Shown here: piece by piece, positions 56,847 through 64,000 of the stretch
Layout of the letters: each line of letters begins with the position of its first letter
Position numbering within the stretch: the first letter of the stretch is position 1
NCBI GenBank assembly: GCA_964538505.1
Contig: CAZIDY010000009.1
Coordinates: 1 to 64,000 of the forward strand
Direction of reading: 5' to 3'
Length of the DNA stretch: 64,000 bases
Origin: Zeimonas sp964538505
Lineage (GTDB): Bacteria > Pseudomonadota > Gammaproteobacteria > Burkholderiales > Burkholderiaceae_E
Program-made: the position numbers and the translations under genes
Notes under the pieces: generated by a model
What the model saw: only the letters and a program-made list of their open reading frames with translations
Database searches by the model: none
What the model was told of the DNA's origin: nothing

Positions 56847-58235
56847 CTAGGGAGCGCGTGATGCGAGCAACATCGCATTGGTCATCCGACCGCGTACGCG
56901 AGTTGCCGCAGCGCGCATCTCTGTCGAGACAGACGCAAAGCGACTCATGAGTACCGTAGCGTTGCTCGAGCAGGCTGCCAGCTTGCGGAGCTCTGCGGCG
57001 ATCACCATTAGTTCGAGTTCAGTATCCATGAACTCGAGCAATGACTGCTGGCGCGGAAGGGAGAGTGTGTTCAGCCGTTCCTGCAATGCCGATTCGGAAC
57101 GGTGTGCGGCGTCGCATATGGCGTCGACGATCGCCGCTGCCTCCGCGGTCAGACGGTTGCGCTCCATTCGCCGAAGGAATTCAGTGTTGTTGAGGCGCGC
57201 GCTGACAGTGCTGATTCCTCGTAGAAAGGACCGCTGGTCGCTCGGTGCATCAAGCATCGCTTTACCCTCCGGATCGATCGAGAACGGGTGCAATCTCGCC
57301 TGTACGAGCTCCGATCCGAGGAACCCCAGTTCGAGCGCGAATGAACGCCGCGTCCAGGGGTGTCCGTGCGACTGGTATGGCGAATGGCGCATTACGCAAT
57401 TGCCGAGTCCATGAGCGATGAAACCGTGTTGCCAGAATTCCACGCCCATCGGTACATGGGCGTGATGACATAGAACGACGTCGGCGCCCCATTCGATCAC
57501 GCGTCTTGCGAGATCGCGGTGGCGCAACAAGGGATGCGGGGTGAACTCGTAGCCCCAATGCAGATTGACGACGACGAGATCGGCATTACTAGCAGCCCGA
57601 GTCACGATCGACTTTACCGTTTTGGGGTCGAACAGCATCGGCCGCGGGCCCACTATTTCGTCGGGGACAGGATAATGATCATCGCAGAATCCCACGACGG
57701 CTATCCTGCGCGCACTGCGCTCCATCAGTGTGAAGCCGGGTTCTGCACCCTTACTGGTGTGACCACAGCTCTCGATGCCTGCGCCCTTGAGCACATCGAT
57801 AGCATCGGCGAGCGCTTCGGGACCGAAATCAAGCGAATGATTTCCTGCGAGCGAAAGTACGATCCCGTCATGCTCGGGGAACGCGGAAACGGCCTCCGGA
57901 TCCGCTCGGAGGTAGGATCCGGCTTCTCCGGCACGTCGTGTTCGCATCGTCAACACGGCTTCCAGGTTGCCGCTCACGAGATCGGCACGCGAGAGAAGGG
58001 GGCTCAGCCCTTGGAGAAGAGTCGGGTAGCCGTCCAATGGTTTGCGAGTGAGCGCGATATCGCCGAGGCCTACGATCCGGAAATCGGGGTCGCCTGTCGA
58101 TCCGACGATGCCGTCCCGAAACTCCGTGCGGAGTCCTCCGATCCTGAGCAGCAGGCTGGTCAGGGGACCGACAGTTCGCCAGGGCAGGGGAAGCCAATGG
58201 GGAATTTCACATTGAGGCGATCGGCGTTTCCTCAC
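56847..58235 (-). CDS. CapA-like metallophosphatase-fold capsule protein
   Basis: This 462-residue protein has the CapA/PgsA pattern: FRIVGLGDIALTRKPLDGYPTLL near residue 52, DLVSGNLEAVL, GIVLSLAGNHSLDFGPEALADAIDVL, VVVNLHWGYEF, and ADVVLCHHAHVPMGVEFW followed by FIAHGLGNCVM. The family takes part in poly-gamma-glutamate or capsule assembly and anchoring. No clear membrane anchor is present, unlike PgsA. The start overlaps the stop of the flippase gene (ATGA), so the two are co-transcribed. Confidence 0.88.
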   Translation of the reverse strand: MRKRRSPQCEIPHWLPLPWRTVGPLTSLLLRIGGLRTEFRDGIVGSTGDPDFRIVGLGDIALTRKPLDGYPTLLQGLSPLLSRADLVSGNLEAVLTMRTRRAGEAGSYLRADPEAVSAFPEHDGIVLSLAGNHSLDFGPEALADAIDVLKGAGIESCGHTSKGAEPGFTLMERSARRIAVVGFCDDHYPVPDEIVGPRPMLFDPKTVKSIVTRAASNADLVVVNLHWGYEFTPHPLLRHRDLARRVIEWGADVVLCHHAHVPMGVEFWQHGFIAHGLGNCVMRHSPYQSHGHPWTRRSFALELGFLGSELVQARLHPFSIDPEGKAMLDAPSDQRSFLRGISTVSARLNNTEFLRRMERNRLTAEAAAIVDAICDAAHRSESALQERLNTLSLPRQQSLLEFMDTELELMVIAAELRKLAACSSNATVLMSRFASVSTEMRAAATRVRGRMTNAMLLASRAP

Positions 58236-59746
58236 GCCTGCCTCGTTTCCACTCGTGAGCGTAAGGCGCTGACGCGCGACGCTGCATACCTCAGCGCAGC
58301 GCGCTCAGCGCCACTCTGCCGGCCGCTCGCTGCCCAGAGCGCCAGAAGCGTTGCGGCGAAGACGACGGCACCTAGCGGTACCATGATCGTGAGCCTGAGC
58401 GCGGGCTGGTCTGCGAACCCGCCTGCAGGCACCAGGCTCAGGACGAGTGCCATGACAGCAGCGGCGAGAATAGGTCGCCAGGAGATCGAGACGATCGACA
58501 GGTACGAGAATGGCAACACCGCCTTGAGCAACATGAAGTAGGTGGGTGCGAGCAGTACGACGCCGCAAAGGTAGGTGATCGCGACTGCTTCTGCGCCGAA
58601 GCTACGGCCGGCGATCCACAACGCGGGCACCATGACGATCAGGCGCAGCCACGCCTGCAGGGCCGAACGCCGGATGTGTCCCATCGTCGACAGGATCAGA
58701 AAGACGCTGTGGCTGTACGCCGTGACGCCGGCTGCAAAACTCAACCAGAAGACGAATGGTGTTGCGTCCATCCACTTTGGCCCGAGGAGCAAGCTCACGA
58801 GGTCTTCTGCCACGAATGCGATGCCCGTGGACGTGGAGGCAGCAAAGATCGCAATCACCGAGAGTACGTTCAGATATGCGTCACGTAACTCGGCCGGGTC
58901 GTGGTTGAGTTTTGAGTATGTCGGGAATAGCGCTCGCTGAAGTGGCCGGATCAACTCATCGCTCGGCATCCGGCCGATTTCGACAGCGAGCTGGTACAGG
59001 CCCATGAGTGCCGGTGAACCCATCGCTGCGACGAAGTACTGATCGAGTCGATTGTAGATGAAGCCGCCGACGGTCATGACCCAGCTCCAGAAGGAGAAGT
59101 GCCAGATCTCCTGGAACTTTGCGATGCTGAACCGAGGGCGATATGGTTGAAGTAGATATCCCAGCATCACGGACAGTACTTCGCCGACGACGATCCCAAT
59201 GACGAGCGCCCAATGATTGCGCAGATATAGGGCAGTCGCGACTGTCACGAAAAAGGTGAGCAGTTTCCGGTAGACGCCGAAGCGGAACTCCTTGGCGAAA
59301 TCTAGTTCCTTTCGGAACATGATTGTGCCGATGTTTTCGAAGCCGATCAGGTAGACCCGGATCGACAAGACCTGGATGATCGGTACGATTCGCGGGTCCC
59401 CGAAAGAGCCGCCGGCGAGGGGCGCGCCCAATAGCACCACGCTACCGAGAAGGAGTGAGACCAGAAACTGGATGGTCCATGCCGTATCGAAATGCTCGCG
59501 CGTCGGGTTCGGATGTCGAATCAGCGCGCCCTGTTGGCCTGTTTCGCCCAATACCTCGACGATGCCTACGAACAGCATCGCCATTGCCACGAGACCGAAG
59601 TCCTGGGGCACGAGGAGCCGTGCAAGGATGATCGTGCTGATCAGGCCGATCAGCCGGATGCTCCACCGCATCAGGAGCATCCATAGCGATCCGCGCAGCA
59701 TGTGAGGTCTTGCTGCAGCTTCGGTCAGATTTTGTTGTCTGGGCAT
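58232..59746 (-). CDS. Lipopolysaccharide/EPS flippase (PST/MOP family, Wzx-like)
   Basis: This 504-residue polytopic protein has about 14 membrane segments. It starts RGSLWMLLMRWSIRLIGLISTIILARLLVPQDFGLVAMAMLF, the standard opening of PST-type flippases, and has QQGALIRHPNPTREHFDTAWTIQFL. It should turn lipid-linked repeat units across the inner membrane for the polymerase at 36935. The 142 bases upstream, to 59888, separate it from a pseudogene. It is the only flippase in the window. Confidence 0.92.
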   Translation of the reverse strand: MPRQQNLTEAAARPHMLRGSLWMLLMRWSIRLIGLISTIILARLLVPQDFGLVAMAMLFVGIVEVLGETGQQGALIRHPNPTREHFDTAWTIQFLVSLLLGSVVLLGAPLAGGSFGDPRIVPIIQVLSIRVYLIGFENIGTIMFRKELDFAKEFRFGVYRKLLTFFVTVATALYLRNHWALVIGIVVGEVLSVMLGYLLQPYRPRFSIAKFQEIWHFSFWSWVMTVGGFIYNRLDQYFVAAMGSPALMGLYQLAVEIGRMPSDELIRPLQRALFPTYSKLNHDPAELRDAYLNVLSVIAIFAASTSTGIAFVAEDLVSLLLGPKWMDATPFVFWLSFAAGVTAYSHSVFLILSTMGHIRRSALQAWLRLIVMVPALWIAGRSFGAEAVAITYLCGVVLLAPTYFMLLKAVLPFSYLSIVSISWRPILAAAVMALVLSLVPAGGFADQPALRLTIMVPLGAVVFAATLLALWAASGRQSGAERAALRYAASRVSALRSRVETRQA

Positions 59747-59888
59747 TCGTACGGAGAGCGGACTGGACGTTTCGGGAGCCTTGGTAGCGGGTCGACGGCC
59801 AGCGTGGGGCGACGTAGACAGCCGCCCACCCGAGATTGCGATCTTAGCCTCTCCACAGGAATGTGAGTGTGGCGCCCCTCGGCGAACA

Positions 59889-60913
59889 CTAGAGGTTTGT
59901 CGACTTCGTCACGTCGCGTGCCAAGCGCCGACACGTTCGGTTCCGTGCGCGGTTGCGTACGACGAACTGCGTCACGCCGCGGCCTGTGTCGGGGTACTTC
60001 TCGAGTTCACTACGCAGCGAGTCCTGGAACTGCATGTACATGGCATCCGCGAAGTCCGCGCGGAATATCGTGCGTGCATCCCACCAAAGCTGTGAGTCAG
60101 CGGACCGACATTCCTGTGCGAGATAGTCGGCGAACACGCCCGCTGGCTGGTGCAGAGTGCCGAGCGTGCAACCTGGCACGATACCCTCCCAGACAGGGGT
60201 GTCGCGGATGAATTGGGCCACCTGTGCGATGAATAGATGCAGGCTTGGTGTCGACGCGTCAGTATCGAACGAATATTCGCAATACGCCTGGCTCCGGAAA
60301 AAATCCGAGCGGCTCGTCACCCGGTCGAGCGGAATATGCTGGTGCTTGGCAAAGCTGGCTGCCAATCGACCGTCGGCATCGCCTAGTTCTTCTGAGTGAT
60401 TGACGGTCAACGCCCGGACGGGAACCTCGGCGCGCTTCAGAAGGCAGGCGATCAGACGGGAATCGTAGCCGCCACTCATCAGGAGCGTGCCCGGATTTCC
60501 ATAGCGGCCGTAATGTTCAACGCTTTCCTGCAAGGCCTCTGCAAGTGTCGCTGGCCAGTTGCAGGCCAGCCGGGAAGCCTCCGCACGTAGAGCGGCTTGA
60601 ATCCCAGGAAGTCACTTACGACGACGAGCTTGCGGTCGCTCGGCGACCAGAACACCGCAGCAAAGGCGCCGTTGTATCGAGGCAAGATGCTGGCCGCCGA
60701 AGCCGCATCGACCACTTGTGTTGGGTCGATCGCAGGGGCAGGGGGGCCAGCAACAGCAAGAAATCCTCCGGTCAGCGTGGAAATCACCCCTGAATCGTCA
60801 CCATGCGACGGTAGAGTCCGCGCTTCAGGCAGAAGTTGTCGCGACAGAAGGGCGGACGCGCGCTTGTCTACCACATCGACCGCTATCTTCAAGGTATTTC
60901 CTGTGCCTGGCAC
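59889..60913 (-). pseudogene. Broken asparagine-synthase-like gene, copy of the neighbour at 60953
   Basis: The upstream frame (60479-60913) reads GDDSGVISTLTGGFLAVAG and ends its similarity after VVVSDFLGFKPLYVRR. After a frameshift and loss of about 80 codons the second frame reads LQESVEHYGRYGNPGTLLMSGGYDSRLIACLL and goes on to FVVRNRARNRT. The neighbour has corresponding VTDFLGFKPLYIRR and LLLSGGFDSRLIACLL. The C-terminal 200 codons are missing. It is a tandem duplicate in decay. Confidence 0.88.
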
Positions 60914-60952
60914 CGTAGGCCACGCAACATGGCTAACTGGGCGCTTCCGGGG

Positions 60953-62683
60953 TCAAGACATCGCTGCTGCACTGGTCTCGGTGAAGGATTCATGCAGTCG
61001 CCCTTCGTGGAGCCGTCTCCAGGCGGTCCAGTGGAAAAGCAGCTTCGCTGCTTTCTCACTGAATCGATCATGGCGGAGTGCTGCAGAAATCGAGTCTTGG
61101 TCGATGCAGGGGTCTGGTTCCTCGAGCAAGGTAGAGGCTGACAGGAAACGCGAATGTGGCTGACTCGGTTGCCATGAACGGGGGAGTGCCATGCGTGTGA
61201 CTCTCGGGTACTCGCTGGCAAGTTGCAGACAACGCTTGGCTACCTTGCCGACGTGGTGGTACGGCGACCAACCTGAGAGTCGGGCAACGTTACCGCCGGA
61301 CAGGATCGGATGCTCGAGTGCCTCGGGGACGTAATTCCGGAACAGGTCGATATAGAGCCGGTTCTGGCAACGTGCTTCGAACGAGAGCGTTCCGGCCAGA
61401 TCGAAGTAGTCGCGCGTCATGCCGGGAAGGAAGCTCGAGACCCGGCATTCGTAGACTTTCGTCGGATTGATGCTCGTGCGATTGCGTGCGCGGTTGCGCA
61501 GAATGAACTCCGAGACGCCATGCCCGTCGTCGCTGTAGCATTGCACTTCCTCCTGCAGATCGGCATGAAATTCGGCCTGCAGCGCGGCGACGAACTCCGG
61601 ATGGAACACCTGGCGAGCGGCGAGCCACGCGTTCGATTCGGGTCCGGCGCATTCCCGATTGAGGTAGGCGTCGAACCCGCCCGGGCCTTGATGGGGCGTC
61701 GTCAGCGTATAGCCTGGGATGACGCCCTCCCAGACTGGTGTATGTCCGACGAACTGGGCTACCCTTGCGATGAACAGGAAAAGGCTTTGCGTCGACGCGT
61801 CGCTGTCGTATAGGTAGTCTAGGTACGTGGTGCTGCTGTAGAAGTCTGGCGCGCTGCGCACCCGCTGAAAGGGCAAAGCGAGCCGGTGCGCGATTCGCTC
61901 GGCGAAGCGACTATCGGCGTCGAAAAGCTCCTCGGCATGCTCGACACTCAGCGCGTGCGCCGGAATACCGCGCCGCGCCAGCAGGCAGGCGATCAGCCGA
62001 GAATCGAAGCCACCGCTCAGCAGCAGCGTCGCAGCGGACCCCCGGTTGGCATAAAGCCCGATGCTGGCGTCGATCGCCGCAACGAGTGCCCCCAGATCCG
62101 GAGGCTGGGCGACGGGTGCCGGCCAGCGCCAGTAACAGTGCTCGTCGAGCCGATCGGATGCCAGATCGTAAGTCAGGATCAATGCCGGACCCACACGGGC
62201 AACGCCATTGAGTAGTGTCCGGCTCGCGATGGTGTGACCGAAGCTTATGAACGAACCCCAGCCAGCAGGATCAGGCGCCGCGTTCCAGGCCTTCGTTTCG
62301 TTGGCAAGCTCCAGTCGGCCGCGCGTTCTTCTGATGTAGAGCGGCTTGAATCCGAGGAAGTCGGTGACGATGGTGAGCTTTCTCTGCTGGCCGCTCCAGT
62401 GAACTGAAACAAATGAACCATCCTGCTCCGCAAAACGCTCGGCGACCCATTTCGGATCGTGGCCGATTCCAGGCGCCAGCGGAGCTTCGGAAGGGTCCCA
62501 GACCCGTCCGATCGGCGTTCCGATCGTCAGGAAGAGATCTTCTCCGCAACGAACGAACGAGACGTTCGATGCCGCGATGGACATCCCTGGCAACTGAACC
62601 GAATCAACGGGCTGCGCCTCGCGCATCATTCGGCCGAGCATCGCGGCGGCGTTGTCGCCACCGGCGACGATGACAAGTTTCAT
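60953..62683 (-). CDS. Asparagine-synthase-like protein lacking the N-terminal Cys
   Basis: This 576-residue protein starts MKLVIVAGGDN, so no glutaminase Cys. It has an Ntn-like half with SVHWSGQQRKLTIVTDFLGFKPLYIRR, then the PP-loop TLLLSGGFDSRLIACLL near residue 221 and ISGEXP-type downstream segments such as VGHTPVWEGVIPGYTL. It overlaps the ATP-grasp gene (ATGA), suggesting a joint job in ATP-dependent amide bonding. It is the intact paralog of the pseudogene at 59889. Confidence 0.85.
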   Translation of the reverse strand: MKLVIVAGGDNAAAMLGRMMREAQPVDSVQLPGMSIAASNVSFVRCGEDLFLTIGTPIGRVWDPSEAPLAPGIGHDPKWVAERFAEQDGSFVSVHWSGQQRKLTIVTDFLGFKPLYIRRTRGRLELANETKAWNAAPDPAGWGSFISFGHTIASRTLLNGVARVGPALILTYDLASDRLDEHCYWRWPAPVAQPPDLGALVAAIDASIGLYANRGSAATLLLSGGFDSRLIACLLARRGIPAHALSVEHAEELFDADSRFAERIAHRLALPFQRVRSAPDFYSSTTYLDYLYDSDASTQSLFLFIARVAQFVGHTPVWEGVIPGYTLTTPHQGPGGFDAYLNRECAGPESNAWLAARQVFHPEFVAALQAEFHADLQEEVQCYSDDGHGVSEFILRNRARNRTSINPTKVYECRVSSFLPGMTRDYFDLAGTLSFEARCQNRLYIDLFRNYVPEALEHPILSGGNVARLSGWSPYHHVGKVAKRCLQLASEYPRVTRMALPRSWQPSQPHSRFLSASTLLEEPDPCIDQDSISAALRHDRFSEKAAKLLFHWTAWRRLHEGRLHESFTETSAAAMS

Positions 62684-63698
62684 GACGCGGCTTGCCTCAT
62701 AGAACGAAGACGATCGACGAAGTCTTCGAAAATCACATCTTCCGCGCGAATCGAACCGGGTTGCCAGACCAGGCTTTCGAGCGGAATATAGGTCTGCGCG
62801 CTATCCATGTCCCCTTCGAAGCGCCAGTGGCCCGGACAGCGGAGAATCGGCCAGCTTACGTAAGCCGATGCAATCTCGCAGACTGCGTGTCTATCCGACT
62901 CTCGCAGGAAGTCGACGGCGACGGTCTCCATTCGAAGCACCCGCGCGATCCGAAACGCCAGTTGTAGTAGCTCCGGATTGATTGTCGTGACGTCGAAATC
63001 GAAGTCGTCGTTCACGGTCGTGCGGAAATCGTCGGGACTGCTCTTCCTGAAAAAAGCGAACGCTCGCCTGCCGATGATCGTGATCTTCGTATCGACATCG
63101 TTGCCGGGTAGGAACTGCTGAGCATACAAGTATCCTTGTTCGAGGTGGTGGTTGTCATCAGGCGCGATCGGCGATTCGCCGATGAGGGTGCGCGCCGCTC
63201 GCAGGCGGCGAGCATATTGCCGCATCGTATTGGTTGGTCCGTAGCCGGTGGAGACGAGACCTGGTCTAAAAAGCTGCTCAACCCAGTATTCCGCCTCCTT
63301 CTTGTTCTCCACCAGTCGGACGTTGGCTGACCAGTAGCCGTGCGCCAGCTTGAGTACGAACGGATATCGGGCGTCTGAACAGAACGCGAGCGCCGCATCG
63401 CGATCCCATAGCACCGTCGTCGCCGGCATCGGTATCCCGGCTGCCGATAGCAGGTAGTACTGCGAAAGTTTGTCTTCGTGATGCACAGCGTTTGCCAGGT
63501 CCGAAAGCACGGGACGCCCAGCCCCTGCTCGATCGCCGGCACTAGTCGTCGCGCGAGTTCGCGCTGGTGGCGGCTCGGGCCGCAGCGCCACATGCCGGCG
63601 TCGACGCCCTGCAACTGAGCGAGCCAGTCGGAACGATACAGATCGACCTCGCGAGTGCGAATCCCGACAGTGGCTGCGAGCTCGATCGCAGCGCACAT
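62680..63698 (-). pseudogene. ATP-grasp enzyme with an apparent frameshift
   Basis: The C-terminal frame (62680 to about 63515) reads SDLANAVHHEDKLSQYYLLSAAGIPMPATTVLWDRD, PFVLKLAHGYWSANVRLV and ends FVDRLRSMRQAAS: a RimK/carboxylate-amine ligase type ATP-grasp. The N-terminal part lies in another frame (MCAAIELAATVGIRTREVDLYRSDWLAQL to AIEQGLGVP). The shift falls near 63510-63515 in a run of C/G, so either one base was lost in the genome or there is a sequencing error. If the frame is restored it would encode a protein of about 340 residues that ligates an amine to a carboxylate. Confidence 0.72.
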
Positions 63699-63810
63699 GG
63701 GAACAGGTGCGTCAGGTCGGAACGTGGATCAGCGGCAGAGGCGGCGCAACGAGTTGGGCTGCGAGGTCGCGTGCGACGGAGTGCGCAATCGAGCGGATGC
63801 CCGAGTAAAT

Positions 63811-64000
63811 TCAACCCGGCAGAGTTTGCATGGCCGGCGCATTCGCGTTTCGCTGCACAGCAACGGATCGTGAGCCGGTGACGAACCGCTCGAATATCAA
63901 CAAGCTCCATATCATCGCACTGCGATCCCGCTGCCCGCTCAGGTGCTCGTCGGCGACCCGCGCCAGCGTCCGTGTATCGAATACGCCGGTCCCGGCCAGC
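63811..64000 (-). CDS. Asparagine-synthase-like protein, C-terminal part
   Basis: The 63-codon frame coming in from the right edge reads GTGVFDTRTLARVADEHLSGQRDRSAMIWSLLIFERFV and ends at TGA (63811-63813). This is the normal C-terminus of class II asparagine synthases (DEHLSG..D.S..IW.LL.FE.F). Its N-terminus is outside the window, so the status of Cys2 is unknown. It precedes the ATP-grasp gene; the 112 bases between hold no recognisable feature. Confidence 0.85.
   Translation of the reverse strand, partial: LAGTGVFDTRTLARVADEHLSGQRDRSAMIWSLLIFERFVTGSRSVAVQRNANAPAMQTLPG

Overview
This 64 kb window is GC-rich bacterial DNA and carries a large exopolysaccharide/capsule locus of the exosortase A (XrtA)-associated type, joined on its left to pentose-phosphate and sugar-nucleotide genes (galU end, gnd, pgl, zwf). 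The gene content (XrtA-associated ligase, decarboxylase, hydrolases 1 and 2, amidotransferase, sugar transferases and O-antigen-ligase-like protein) and codon use fit a betaproteobacterium, or a closely similar proteobacterium. No rRNA or tRNA gene and no CRISPR array was seen. The exosortase, the Wzc/Wza-type export genes and the initiating sugar transferase are not in the window, so the locus continues beyond it or is split.

Layout. 1-6.35 kb: galU (partial), gnd, pgl and zwf, interleaved with at least five toxin-antitoxin modules or fragments of them. 6.69-9.29 kb: an AlgI-like MBOAT acyltransferase plus an SGNH protein, more A+T-rich than their surroundings. 9.3-12.7 kb: a genomic graveyard with fragments of zwf, of a glycosyltransferase and of a PemK-like toxin, one intact Phd/VapC-type pair, and an HUH (RAYT-like) transposase bracketed by REP-like palindromes. 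12.8-24.2 kb: an acyl-decoration cluster. 24.25-38.25 kb: a nearly gap-free, translationally coupled run of XrtA-associated polysaccharide genes. 38.3-46.1 kb: large secreted proteins and a glycosyltransferase. 46.0-55.2 kb: a third carrier protein, AMP ligase, PLP decarboxylase, two asparagine-synthase-like proteins and a polysaccharide deacetylase. 55.17-56.39 kb: a complete IS5-family element with a 4-bp target duplication. 56.8-64 kb, minus strand: CapA-like protein, flippase, and asparagine-synthase-like and ATP-grasp genes, some of them broken.

Main discovery. At 12.8-18.4 kb an MBOAT-SGNH fusion, an acyl carrier protein, an adenylation enzyme and an acyl-CoA-dehydrogenase-like enzyme stand in one row. 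The adenylation enzyme has specificity residues D-L-L-Y-L-A-L-V-C-K, which as I recall is the signature of the L-prolyl-AMP ligases that start pyrrole-2-carboxylate formation (PltF, RedM, PigI, CloN4). The dehydrogenase lacks the usual C-terminal catalytic Glu but has a Glu at the isovaleryl-CoA-dehydrogenase position, as expected for the PltE/PigA/CloN3 group. The inferred job is proline to prolyl-ACP to pyrrolyl-ACP, followed by transfer to a sugar by the membrane acyltransferase, in a Dlt-like architecture (DltA, DltC, and fused DltB/DltD). This would give a pyrrole-carboxylated exopolysaccharide. A second ACP module follows immediately (FkbH-like glyceryl loader, ACP, AAC(3)-family N-acyltransferase, MaoC-SDR fusion) and probably makes another acyl substituent.

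A second theme is the expansion of asparagine-synthase-like proteins: five full-length genes, one pseudogene and one partial gene. Of the five full-length genes only one keeps the N-terminal Cys of a glutamine amidotransferase, so the others may use a different nitrogen source or acceptor, perhaps to amidate uronic acids.
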